Shown here piece after piece: positions 1-8,159 of a DNA stretch of 20,827 bases. The translations under genes were made by a program, and so were the position numbers. Under the pieces are notes generated by a model that saw only the letters and a program-made list of their open reading frames with translations, searched no databases and was not told where the DNA came from. The stretch lies in NCBI GenBank assembly GCA_023261465.1, contig JAHFOW010000010.1:1-20827 (forward strand), read 5' to 3'. Every line of letters begins with the position of its first letter. Position 1 is the stretch's first letter. The stretch is from Planctomycetota bacterium. GTDB lineage: Bacteria; Planctomycetota; Brocadiia; Brocadiales; Brocadiaceae.

Positions 1-623
1 AAATGGGGAAAACCGGGCGAAATGAATAAAACAACAGTATCGTAGTTTAAAACATCGGGGAAAAAGTTGAAAAGGGGCAATTTTTAAAAATTTAAAATTG
101 TCCAGGGAATAGGCCTGTCACTAAAAAGCTAGTTTTCGTTCAGACACTAAATAGGAATGACATCTCACGGCTGCACGCATAGTATCAAATACCCTCATGG
201 CGGAACGGGACTCCTCATCCCAACGCACTATACCCCTACCCCTCCACCAGCTTACGGATTTCATGTCGTACTTATGTCGTACCTTGTGGTAAAACATTAT
301 ACAAACTGGTAAAGATAAATAAAAATCAAATTGCCTTGAATGCCTTGAGATTGCAAGAGAAAACAGAACATACAAAAAGACATACAAACACCTGAAAACC
401 CTTGCAAATAGACTGGAAATATGTTTTAGATATTTTCTATAACCAGGACGAAATTGATTATTATGGAATTGTAGCGTCAAAAGTTGGGCGTCATTATAAT
501 AATGTGCTTCTGATTCCTGGAAAGGGCAGAATATGATACTTCACGAAAAACTTTGTAATCCTTTGTACCGTATAAACTCTCCAATAAAAACTTAATTTCT
601 CTTTTGAGTAGCCAATAAAACGC
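1..623. other. Gene-free left end upstream of gltX
   Basis: No convincing gene was found in this stretch. The longest open frame, on the minus strand at 121-480, starts at a TTG without a clear ribosome binding site and translates to a low-complexity, Phe/Tyr/Arg-rich protein with no motif I recognise. An AT-rich imperfect inverted repeat lies at 78-100, with arms CAATTTT and AAAATTG. At the left edge a plus-strand frame stays open for 14 codons to a TAG at 43-45, too short to call a gene tail. No tRNA, T-box or riboswitch signature was recognised by eye. Confidence 0.5.
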
Positions 624-653
624 TTGACACTTTTGTTCCCTATTCGTTATTAT
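624..653 (+). promoter_or_regulatory. Sigma-70-type promoter for gltX
   Basis: A perfect -35 TTGACA lies at 624-629 and a -10 TATTAT at 648-653, separated by 18 bp. Initiation would be expected near 660, giving a leader of about 60 nt before the gltX start. It is the best promoter match upstream of the gltX-thpR-recA-alaS run. Confidence 0.7.
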
Positions 654-723
654 ATGAATTTATTATTTGAAGGTGGTCCAGCCGATTTTTATAAAATAAA
701 AGGTTGCTTTGTAGAAAGGAAGC

Positions 724-2070
724 ATGTTGAGTTCTCACGTCAAGGTTCGTTTTGCGCCGAGTCCCACCGGTTATCTCCACATCGGAGGGGCACGGACGGC
801 GCTCTTTAACTGGCTTTTTGCGCGGCACCATAAAGGAGTTTTTCTCTTACGCATAGAAGATACCGACCAGCAGCGTTCCACGGATGATGCTACCCAGGCC
901 ATTCTCGACAGCATGAAGTGGCTGGGGTTAGACTGGGACGAAGGCCCCTACTTCCAGAGTAAACGATTACCTATATATAAGGAATATGCAGAAAGGCTAG
1001 TCTCGCAGGGAAAGGCATTTCACGATACTGATGCGGAAGGCCGCAAGGCAATCCGGTTTAAGATGCAGGATGGTGTGACAGAGTTTAACGACCTCATCCA
1101 CGGCGCCATTACCTTCGATGCGTCACTGATTGAAGATTTTGTCCTCCTTAAGGCCGACGGTTTTCCCACCTATAATTTTGCCTGCGTGGTAGATGATGCG
1201 GATATGGGAATTACTCATATTATCCGTGGCGATGATCACATTTCAAATACCCCCAAGCAGATAGCGCTCTATCAAGCCTTTGGGTTTAAGTTGCCAGAAT
1301 TTGGCCATATCCCCATGATCCTTGGTGAGGATGGATCACGATTGAGTAAACGACATGGGGCGACTTCAGTTACTGAATATCGGGACAGGGGTTATATGCC
1401 GCATGCCCTGGTAAATTTCCTTGCACTCCTGGGATGGTCGCCGGGGAACGATCTGGAGATCATGTCGGTACCCGAAATGATAGAGAAATTTACCTTAAAG
1501 CGCGCCAATAAGACGAGCGCTCAGTTTAATAATACGAAGCTTGACTGGATGAACGGTCAATATATTAAGAATACCCCAATAGAACAACTTACTGCTGAAG
1601 CCTGGAAGTATTTTGAAAAAGCAGGTATTGATACCAAAAGATTGCCGGAAGGATGGCTGCTAAGCCTTGCAAGGCTTTACCAGGAGCGATTTAAGACCTT
1701 CCATGACCTATTGAACCAAACGGGATTTTTCTTTACCGATACGATTGAATACGACGCGGCTGCCGTAGATAAGTTTCTTAAGAAGGAAAGGATTACCGAT
1801 CTCTTGAAGGAGGTTCATGCGGCGCTTTCTGCTACGGTTATTTTTGACAAGAATAACCTGGAAAATTCCCTAAGAGACTTAACGGAGAAAATAGGCGTTG
1901 GATTTTCCAAACTTGCCCAGCCGTTGCGGGTGGCTGTTACCGGCAAAAGTGTGAGCGCCGGTATCTTTGAGACGATGGAACTCCTGGGGAGGGAAAAGAC
2001 GCTCAAAAGGCTCGCCTATGCTATTCATAATTTGTGCGAAAAAACAGAGACAGTTAAATCGGTAGCGTAA
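724..2070 (+). CDS. gltX: Glutamyl-tRNA synthetase, compact form
   Basis: This class I aminoacyl-tRNA synthetase charges tRNA(Glu), and in many bacteria also tRNA(Gln), with glutamate in the cytosol. The HIGH-type signature PSPTGYLHIGG ends at residue 22, and the KMSKS-type loop is RLSKR at residues 206-210. The GluRS block RGDDHISNTPKQ and a C-terminal anticodon-binding domain ending in an AQPLR...ALTG-like segment are present. At 448 residues it is somewhat short. Between KAF (residues 97-99) and IRFK (110-113) it lacks most of the segment seen in other bacterial GluRS (the TPEEL...YDGR region), and no Cys-based zinc site is present there. The ATG at 724 follows AAGGA at 716-720 at short spacing; the TTG at 727 is an alternative start. 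It is the first gene after a strong promoter. Confidence 0.96.
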   Translation: MLSSHVKVRFAPSPTGYLHIGGARTALFNWLFARHHKGVFLLRIEDTDQQRSTDDATQAILDSMKWLGLDWDEGPYFQSKRLPIYKEYAERLVSQGKAFHDTDAEGRKAIRFKMQDGVTEFNDLIHGAITFDASLIEDFVLLKADGFPTYNFACVVDDADMGITHIIRGDDHISNTPKQIALYQAFGFKLPEFGHIPMILGEDGSRLSKRHGATSVTEYRDRGYMPHALVNFLALLGWSPGNDLEIMSVPEMIEKFTLKRANKTSAQFNNTKLDWMNGQYIKNTPIEQLTAEAWKYFEKAGIDTKRLPEGWLLSLARLYQERFKTFHDLLNQTGFFFTDTIEYDAAAVDKFLKKERITDLLKEVHAALSATVIFDKNNLENSLRDLTEKIGVGFSKLAQPLRVAVTGKSVSAGIFETMELLGREKTLKRLAYAIHNLCEKTETVKSVA

Positions 2071-2147
2071 GGATTGGTTACTGTTTTTATTCAAAACTAT
2101 GGGTGCAGTTTGCAAACCTGAACCCTGGAAATTAACACTCCGCCAGA

Positions 2148-2163
2148 CCCTCTTGATAGAGGG
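2148..2163 (+). repeat. Small hairpin between gltX and thpR
   Basis: CCCTCT (2148-2153) and AGAGGG (2158-2163) form a perfect 6-bp stem around the loop TGAT, in the 138-bp gap between gltX and thpR. No T-run follows, so it is more likely an mRNA processing or weak attenuation element than a full intrinsic terminator. Its function is not known. Confidence 0.35.
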
Positions 2164-2208
2164 GATGTTGTGGTATCTTCTCCGACAAGTAATGAGAGAT
2201 TCCTGCGT

Positions 2209-2775
2209 ATGAATATAAGGCTTTTTGTTGCCACCGGGATTGATGAAGAGATTCGGAAGAAGCTGGTGGAGTTTCAGGATAATCTCAAAAAGGCAGACGC
2301 AGATGTGGGGTGGGTTGCGCCAGAGAATCTTCATATTACTTTGAAGTTTATTGGTTATATTGATCAGGAAAAAATTGGCGATATTATTCAGATAATACAG
2401 GACTCTGTAACCCATATAAAACCATTTGATCTGGATTACAGGGGGGTGGGCGTTTTTCCCTCAAAAAAAAATCCACGCGTTGTTTTTGCTCAGTTAATCG
2501 ATGCAGGTGGGACATTAGCAAAGATTCATGAAAGGCTTGATAATCAGCTGGCAGCGCTGGGCGTGTCACATGACGAACGACGATTTGAGTCACACCTTAC
2601 CGTGGGTAGGATAAAGACACGCAGGAATGTACACAGGCTCATGGAAAAGCTCGATGCTTATAATGATTTTCATTTTGGACTGGAATATATCTCGCAGATT
2701 GTTTTGATGAAGAGCGACCTTTCTCCAGAAGGACCAATGTATACGAAATTGCAAAGTGTTGATTTAATTCCATAA
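2209..2775 (+). CDS. thpR: RNA 2',3'-cyclic phosphodiesterase (2H family, LigT/ThpR)
   Basis: This is a 2H phosphoesterase that hydrolyses RNA 2',3'-cyclic phosphates; family members were first named 2'-5' RNA ligases. Both catalytic HxTx motifs are visible: HIT within LHITLKFIG (His42, Thr44) and HLT within ESHLTVGRI (His129, Thr131). Length is 188 residues, normal for the family. The frame extends upstream to a GTG at 2170, but family proteins begin with an MxxRLFVA-type strand, so the ATG at 2209 (MNIRLFVAT) is preferred, with GAGAG upstream as a weak ribosome binding site. It ends 24 bp before recA. This pairing is common in bacteria (cinA-thpR-recA), although no cinA is present here. Confidence 0.9.
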   Translation: MNIRLFVATGIDEEIRKKLVEFQDNLKKADADVGWVAPENLHITLKFIGYIDQEKIGDIIQIIQDSVTHIKPFDLDYRGVGVFPSKKNPRVVFAQLIDAGGTLAKIHERLDNQLAALGVSHDERRFESHLTVGRIKTRRNVHRLMEKLDAYNDFHFGLEYISQIVLMKSDLSPEGPMYTKLQSVDLIP

Positions 2776-2799
2776 CTTTACTACTTTAAGATTAAAGAT

Positions 2800-3903
2800 A
2801 TGACACTTAAACCGGAAGAGGTAGAAAAAGAAAAACGTCAGCAGGCGCTTGAAAGAGCAGTCACCCAGATCGAGAAGCAGTATGGTAAGGGCACGATCAT
2901 GAAACTGGGGGGCGAGACAAAGGTAGACGTGCCCGTTATCTCGACAGGGGCATTGTCCCTGGATATTGCCCTCGGCGTGGGTGGGATTCCCCGTGGAAGG
3001 GTTGTTGAAATTTTTGGGCCGGAATCTTCTGGCAAAACCACATTAACCCTCCATATTATTGCAAATGCACAGAAGGACGGTGGAATTGCTGCATTTATTG
3101 ACGCCGAGCATGCGTTAGACCCTGATTATGCAAAAAAATTAGGGGTTGATATTAATAATCTCATGGTTAACCAGCCAGATACGGGTGAACAGGCGCTTGA
3201 AATTACAGAACTGCTGGTGAGAAGTAATGCCGTTGATATCATTGTGATTGATTCCGTTGCAGCCCTTGTCCCTCGTGCGGAAATTGAGGGCGAAATGGGT
3301 GATGCGCATGTGGGGTTACAGGCCAGGTTGATGTCACAGGCATTGCGTAAGCTAACGGGGTGCATATCAAAATCTCACACCTGCGTGATTTTCATAAACC
3401 AGATCCGGGAAAAGATTGGCGTTATGTATGGCGGCAACCCTGAAACAACGCCCGGCGGGAGGGCGCTCAAATTTTACTCCTCGGTGCGTATTGATATCCG
3501 GAGAATTGGCAGCATAAAGGACGGCGACATCACCATTGGAAACAGGGTGCGCGCAACGGTTGCAAAAAACAAAGTTGCTGCGCCTTTTAAGAAGGCGGAA
3601 TTCGATATTTTGTATAATTCAGGCATTTCCCGTGCCGGCGATATTATTGATCTTGGCGTTGAACATCAGATAATTGATAAATCAGGCACATGGTTTTCTT
3701 TTGGCGAAACCCGGCTAGGACAGGGAAGGGAAAATTCCCGGCAATTTATTGAGAGCAAACCTGAATTGCTGAAAGAAATTGAGCAGTCTATCCTGAAAAA
3801 GATAAGACCGGAAATGGTTGTGGAGAAACAATCTGAGAAACCCGGAGAAAAAGCCAGGGTTGAATCTACAACGTCGAAAAAGGCTAAAGAAAGTCAGGTA
3901 TAA
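2800..3903 (+). CDS. recA: Recombinase RecA
   Basis: This DNA-dependent ATPase forms filaments on single-stranded DNA, drives strand exchange and stimulates LexA self-cleavage. The order is a helical N-terminus, Walker A GPESSGKT (residues 73-80), Walker B IIVIDSVAAL (about 147-156), the MAW-like EGEMGDAHVG segment (163-172), the L2 region after INQIREKIGVMYG, and a Lys/Glu-rich C-terminal tail. At 367 residues it is slightly longer than E. coli RecA because of the tail. It lies 24 bp after thpR and 46 bp before alaS, so cotranscription is likely. No ribosome binding site of note and no obvious LexA box were seen immediately upstream. No recX lies between recA and alaS. Confidence 0.98.
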   Translation: MTLKPEEVEKEKRQQALERAVTQIEKQYGKGTIMKLGGETKVDVPVISTGALSLDIALGVGGIPRGRVVEIFGPESSGKTTLTLHIIANAQKDGGIAAFIDAEHALDPDYAKKLGVDINNLMVNQPDTGEQALEITELLVRSNAVDIIVIDSVAALVPRAEIEGEMGDAHVGLQARLMSQALRKLTGCISKSHTCVIFINQIREKIGVMYGGNPETTPGGRALKFYSSVRIDIRRIGSIKDGDITIGNRVRATVAKNKVAAPFKKAEFDILYNSGISRAGDIIDLGVEHQIIDKSGTWFSFGETRLGQGRENSRQFIESKPELLKEIEQSILKKIRPEMVVEKQSEKPGEKARVESTTSKKAKESQV

Positions 3904-3949
3904 AATTGTTGTTCGCTGTATATGAGAACTATGTTTTGAATTATGCTTT

Positions 3950-6607
3950 ATGAAAACAAACGAAATTCGCACGAAATATCTCAAGTTCTTCGAAAGAAAA
4001 TCTCACGTAATTTGGCCCAGTGATTCTCTGGTTCCTCAGAATGACCCCACGCTTCTCTTTACCGGCGCAGGGATGAACCAGTTTAAGGATATGTTTCTGG
4101 GGAAGGGGAATTTAAATTTTAAAAAAGCAACCTCCTGTCAGAAGTGCCTTCGTACAGGGGATATTGATAATGTAGGACGAACAGCGTCACACCACACCTT
4201 TTTTGAGATGCTGGGGAATTTTTCTTTTGGTGATTATTTTAAAAAAGAAACGATTGAATGGGCATGGGAATTCCTTGTGCAGGAGTTAAAAATTCAGGAA
4301 GAACGTTTACGGGTAAGCGTTTTTAAAGATGATCCGGAGTCTTATGAAATCTGGGAGAAGCGCGTTGGCATACCGAAGTCCAGGATTTACCGTTACGGCG
4401 AAAAGGACAATTTCTGGCCATCAAATGCCCCAACGGACGGTCCTAATGGTCCCTGTGGTCCGTGTTCTGAGATATTTTTTGACCAGGGAGAAAACGTTGG
4501 TTGTGGACGGAAGGAATGCGAACCCGCCTGCGATTGTGACCGATTTGTAGAAATATGGAACCTTGTGTTTACACAATTCGACCGTAAAGAAGGCGGTAGG
4601 CTGGAACCATTGCCAAGTAAGAATGTAGATACAGGGATGGGGCTGGAAAGAATGGTGCGCGTTATACAGGGTGTACAGACTAACTTTGATATTGATATCT
4701 TTAGACCTCTTATCAAATACCTGGAAGAAATTACCCACCTAAAATACCATGAAAACCTAGAGCATGCCGTGCTCATGCGCCGCATTTCTGACCATCTAAA
4801 GGCATGTGTGTTTTGTATTTCAGATGGCGTGTTGCCCAGTAATGAAGGACGTGGATATGTCGAGAGGCGATTGTTGAGGCGTGCAATACGGGATGGCACG
4901 CAACTGGGTATACAAGAATGTTTTTTATATCAATTAGTACCCATCGTAAGCGATGTGATGCAGGAATGTTATCCTGATATTAAACAGCGCAGGGAAAATA
5001 TTGCCCGGATTGTGAAGAGCGAAGAAGAAAAATTCCACGAAACCCTTGAGCAGGGAACTCGTATATTGGAAGAATGCCTGGGAACTCTGAAACAAAGTAA
5101 ACAGAAAGTGCTCCCCGGCCAAGTGGCATTCAAATTATATGATACCTACGGCTTCCCTATGGACATGACAGAGATAATTTTGGGTGAAAAGGGATTTAGT
5201 GTTGATAAGGTTGGCTTTGAGAAGGAACTTCAGAAGCAGCGCGAACAGGCAAGGTTATCATCTCAGATGACAGGTCAGGTCTTCGATACCGGCCCACTCA
5301 GCAAAATCAAAGATATCTCAAAAGGCACAAAATTTTTAGGCTATGAAAGCAACGAATGCGAAGGTAAAGTTATTGCTATCATCCAGGACGATCAACTTGT
5401 AGATGTGGCCACGGCTGGAAACGAGGTGACGGTAATTTTAGACCAGACGCCTTTTTATGGTGAGTCGGGTGGGCAAATTGGTGACACAGGTATTCTTGAA
5501 GCGAATGGATGCGTGGTCAATATTGTTGACACGAAGAAAAACAATGATTTTAGCTTGCATGTCGGTAAGATTACAAAAGGGGAATTGAAGAAGGGAGGCG
5601 CTATTACTGCAAAGATAGATGTTCACCGGCGGAACGCTATTCGCCGGAATCATTCTGCAACCCATATCCTCCATTACGTCTTACGAAAAGTAATTGGCCA
5701 GCATGCAGAACAGGCAGGTTCCCTCGTGACTTCAGACCGACTGCGGTTTGATTTTCACCATTTTTCAGCTTTAACAAAGGAAGAAATAACACGCATTGAA
5801 GACCTTGTGAATGAGAGTATTATGGAAAATACATCCGTACATGCAAAGGAGTTGTCTATTCAGGAGGCAAAAAATGCCGGAGCTATGGCACTTTTTGGTG
5901 AAAAATATGGAGAAACGGTCAGGATGGTCTCCATTGATAACTTCAGTAAAGAACTCTGCGGTGGAACTCATGTAGGTAGTTCCGGAGAAATTGGATTATT
6001 CAGGATTGTTGGCGAATCATCCATTGCCGCCGGAATCAGGCGTATTGAAGCAATGACGGGTACGGCGGCGCTGAACAGCGAGAGGGAAAAAGAAAAGATT
6101 CTTCAGGAGATGTGCGGCATCCTGAATGCGCCCGAAAATAAACTTGTTACGAAGGCACAGGAATTTCTGGCGGAATTAAAAAATTTACAGAAGGAAATCC
6201 AAAAGGTAAGACAGCGAGAATTAAGCAATAAGGTCGATTCTTTTGTTCAGGACGCTCAAGAAGTTTCAGGGATTAAGATTATTGCACGGAAACTAGAGGA
6301 TGCAACCTCAGATGATTTGAGAAAGATGGTTGATTTGTTAATGAAAGCTGCCGGAGAGTCAGCTATTATATTGGGGGCATCTCAAGATGGGCGGGTTTCT
6401 ATCGTTACGGCCATAAGTCCCACGTTAATCAGGCGTGGATTACATGCAGGGAATATCTCAAAAGATGTGGCAAAGATTGTTGGCGGTGGCGGCGGCGGCA
6501 GACCCGATATGGCACAGGCTGGGGGACAATATGTGGCAAAATTAGACGAAGCCATCCGTTTTGCGGCGGAATTGTTAGCAAAAAAACTATCACACGAGGG
6601 TGGTTAA
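3950..6607 (+). CDS. alaS: Alanyl-tRNA synthetase
   Basis: This class II synthetase charges tRNA(Ala) and edits mischarged Ser or Gly. The N-terminal catalytic domain begins MKTNEIRTKYLKFFERKSH and carries FTGAGMNQFKDMFLG. A Cys-rich stretch around residues 184-197 (CGRKECEPACDCDR) precedes EIWNLVF and is a normal feature in many bacterial AlaRS. The editing domain has the zinc/editing motifs HSATH (His568, His572) and CGGTH (Cys670, His674). A coiled region around residues 710-770 leads to the C-Ala domain with its glycine-rich GGGGGGRPDMAQAGG. At 885 residues it is full length. It follows recA by 46 bp with a weak ribosome binding site, and a hairpin follows it. Confidence 0.98.
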   Translation: MKTNEIRTKYLKFFERKSHVIWPSDSLVPQNDPTLLFTGAGMNQFKDMFLGKGNLNFKKATSCQKCLRTGDIDNVGRTASHHTFFEMLGNFSFGDYFKKETIEWAWEFLVQELKIQEERLRVSVFKDDPESYEIWEKRVGIPKSRIYRYGEKDNFWPSNAPTDGPNGPCGPCSEIFFDQGENVGCGRKECEPACDCDRFVEIWNLVFTQFDRKEGGRLEPLPSKNVDTGMGLERMVRVIQGVQTNFDIDIFRPLIKYLEEITHLKYHENLEHAVLMRRISDHLKACVFCISDGVLPSNEGRGYVERRLLRRAIRDGTQLGIQECFLYQLVPIVSDVMQECYPDIKQRRENIARIVKSEEEKFHETLEQGTRILEECLGTLKQSKQKVLPGQVAFKLYDTYGFPMDMTEIILGEKGFSVDKVGFEKELQKQREQARLSSQMTGQVFDTGPLSKIKDISKGTKFLGYESNECEGKVIAIIQDDQLVDVATAGNEVTVILDQTPFYGESGGQIGDTGILEANGCVVNIVDTKKNNDFSLHVGKITKGELKKGGAITAKIDVHRRNAIRRNHSATHILHYVLRKVIGQHAEQAGSLVTSDRLRFDFHHFSALTKEEITRIEDLVNESIMENTSVHAKELSIQEAKNAGAMALFGEKYGETVRMVSIDNFSKELCGGTHVGSSGEIGLFRIVGESSIAAGIRRIEAMTGTAALNSEREKEKILQEMCGILNAPENKLVTKAQEFLAELKNLQKEIQKVRQRELSNKVDSFVQDAQEVSGIKIIARKLEDATSDDLRKMVDLLMKAAGESAIILGASQDGRVSIVTAISPTLIRRGLHAGNISKDVAKIVGGGGGGRPDMAQAGGQYVAKLDEAIRFAAELLAKKLSHEGG

Positions 6608-6643
6608 TAGGGTTTTGCCTGAAAATGCTCCTTGCCCCAATTC

Positions 6644-6670
6644 CCCATCTCACAGAAGATGGGTGAACTT
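6644..6670 (+). terminator. Probable terminator after alaS
   Basis: CCCATCT (6644-6650) and AGATGGG (6657-6663) form a perfect 7-bp stem with a 6-nt loop, about 40 bp after the alaS stop. The following sequence has only a short T stretch (CTTTT), so termination may be partial. Confidence 0.45.
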
Positions 6671-6794
6671 TTCCGTTCTTAAAGGAAGGGTGCAGGTGGC
6701 TTCTCTATCTTCATATTCCTCTGAGTACGTCACATATGCATAAGGCGGGATAGGCATAATACAAAAGATATCCAGGCCAGTTGAGAGTTTTTGC

Positions 6795-6823
6795 TTGACT
6801 TTAAAGGTATCTATATATAACAT
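6795..6823 (+). promoter_or_regulatory. Candidate promoter for the rpmF-plsX-fab block
   Basis: A -35 TTGACT at 6795-6800 is followed by the TA-rich run TATATATAACAT at 6812-6823. Within it TATAAC (15-bp spacer) or TAACAT (17-bp spacer) could act as -10. The position, 45-75 bp before rpmF and after a hairpin, fits a new transcription unit starting here. Confidence 0.5.
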
Positions 6824-6868
6824 AACACGTTTAAAAGTCAGTGTGTTAATTTTTTATAGAGGTGATCA

Positions 6869-7096
6869 ATGCCTAATCCAAAGAGAAGGTTTTCCAATTC
6901 AAGGACTCGCAAAAGACGTACTCACGACAAATTAACCCCGCCGATTATTCCGCTTGCAGAAAACATGGCAAAAGGTGCTGGAATACGGTCAAAAAAGTAT
7001 GTTTGTTCACATTGTAAGCAGGTAAATCAACCACATACGGTATGTCATAACTGTGGTTATTACAGGGGTAAGCAGGTAATTACTGTTGAAAGGTAA
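6869..7096 (+). CDS. rpmF: 50S ribosomal protein L32, extended form
   Basis: This is the large-subunit zinc-ribbon protein L32. The N-terminus is basic (MPNPKRRFSNSRTRKRRTHD), followed by the conserved HDKLT, and a four-Cys zinc ribbon with CSHC (Cys46, Cys49) and CHNC (Cys59, Cys62), ending CGYYRGKQVI. At 75 residues it is longer than the usual 57-62, with the extra residues mainly at 28-43 between HDKLT and the first Cys pair. A near-perfect ribosome binding site, GAGGTGAT, lies just upstream. It starts the lipid block: rpmF-plsX-fabH linkage is a classic bacterial arrangement. The DUF177 (yceD) gene often upstream of rpmF is missing. Confidence 0.95.
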   Translation: MPNPKRRFSNSRTRKRRTHDKLTPPIIPLAENMAKGAGIRSKKYVCSHCKQVNQPHTVCHNCGYYRGKQVITVER

Positions 7097-7099
7097 TCC

Positions 7100-8116
7100 A
7101 TGAGAATTGCAGTAGATGCAATGGGAGGCGACAATGCGCCGTATGAGACGGTTAAGGGAGCGGTTTTAGCCGCTCAGCAATTTCCTGACAGCGAAATTAT
7201 TCTGGTTGGCGATGAAAGCGCAGTAAGGCGCGAATTAAGCTCGTATAGGGCTACGCCAAAGAACATAGTAATTAATCATGCACCCGAAGTGGTTGGGATG
7301 GAAGACCCCGCAACCTATTCCATCCGGCAGAAAACAAATTCATCGATTACGCGAAGCGTTGAGCTTGTTGCAAAGGGCGGGGCAGATGCTGTGGTAAGCG
7401 CCGGGCATACGGGCGCTGCGGTGGCCGCTGCGACGCTCCATTTACGGACACTCAAAGGTGTTCGTCGTCCAGGCATTGCGGCAGCAATGCCTACAAAACA
7501 TGGAGTTTGTTTAATTATTGATATAGGAGCGAATATCGCCTGTAAGCCCATACATCTTTTCCAGTATGGAGTCATGGCAACAGTTTACAGCAAATATGTC
7601 TTTGGTATAACAAATCCAAGGATTGGCCTTTTGAATATTGGTGAAGAGGATGCCAAGGGAAATGACCTTGCAAAAGAAACTTTTGCGCTCCTTTCCAACT
7701 CGCAGGTGAATTTTATGGGCAATGTAGAAGGCCGTGAGATATTTGATGGCAAGGCGGATATTGTTGTTTGCGATGGTTTTGTTGGGAACGTTTTAGTAAA
7801 ATTTGCCGAAGGGCTTGCGATGAGTCTCCTTTCGACAATTAAATCGGAAGCGATGAAGAGTTTTCAGGCTAAGATCGGCCTGTATTTGTGCAAACCAGCT
7901 TTTCAGACACTAAAGGCCAAGATGGACTTTGCTGAATACGGTGGAGTTCCATTGTTGGGTGTTAATGGTAGTTGTATCATAAGCCACGGCAGGTCTGATT
8001 CCAGAGCTATACGAAATGCCATACGAGTTGCGTTACAGTTAACACAAAACAAGGTCAATGAACAGATTATTAGTGAATTAGAAAAGACAGATGCACTCAC
8101 GGCAAGTACAACGTGA
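7100..8116 (+). CDS. plsX: Phosphate acyltransferase PlsX
   Basis: PlsX converts acyl-ACP and phosphate to acyl-phosphate, the donor for PlsY in phosphatidic acid synthesis. It is a peripheral membrane or cytosolic enzyme. The characteristic N-terminus MRIAVDAMGGDNAP is intact, as are the internal blocks SAGHTGA, IDIGAN, GLLNIGEED.KGN, VCDGFVGNV and YGGVPLLGVNG. At 338 residues it is full length. It begins three bases after the rpmF stop, so the two genes are surely cotranscribed and probably translationally linked; an AAAGG in the rpmF tail serves as ribosome binding site. It sits directly upstream of fatty-acid elongation genes whose acyl-ACP it would consume. Confidence 0.97.
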   Translation: MRIAVDAMGGDNAPYETVKGAVLAAQQFPDSEIILVGDESAVRRELSSYRATPKNIVINHAPEVVGMEDPATYSIRQKTNSSITRSVELVAKGGADAVVSAGHTGAAVAAATLHLRTLKGVRRPGIAAAMPTKHGVCLIIDIGANIACKPIHLFQYGVMATVYSKYVFGITNPRIGLLNIGEEDAKGNDLAKETFALLSNSQVNFMGNVEGREIFDGKADIVVCDGFVGNVLVKFAEGLAMSLLSTIKSEAMKSFQAKIGLYLCKPAFQTLKAKMDFAEYGGVPLLGVNGSCIISHGRSDSRAIRNAIRVALQLTQNKVNEQIISELEKTDALTASTT

Positions 8117-8159
8117 CCGATAGCCGCTTACTAACCTCCTCCAGGCAATAAAATTACAC

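Noticed and set aside
121..480. Minus-strand open frame of 119 codons in the left region
   Set aside because: It starts at TTG, has no clear ribosome binding site, gives a low-complexity translation and shows no recognisable motif. It may be a chance frame.
2170..2208. GTG start giving a longer ThpR
   Set aside because: The added 13 residues precede the family's usual MxxRLFVA start and the GTG lies directly after a hairpin.
1879..2415. Minus-strand frame of 178 codons opposite the gltX end and thpR start
   Set aside because: It is a shadow of two well-supported plus-strand genes and has no family signature.
3904..3949. T-box, LexA box or recX between recA and alaS
   Set aside because: The 46-bp gap is too short for a T-box or recX and shows no operator-like palindrome.
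4393..4899. Minus-strand frame of 168 codons inside alaS
   Set aside because: It is wholly antisense to highly conserved alaS sequence and its translation has no recognisable features.
6480..6500. GGC-rich microsatellite near the alaS end
   Set aside because: It encodes the normal glycine-rich motif of the AlaRS C-terminal domain.
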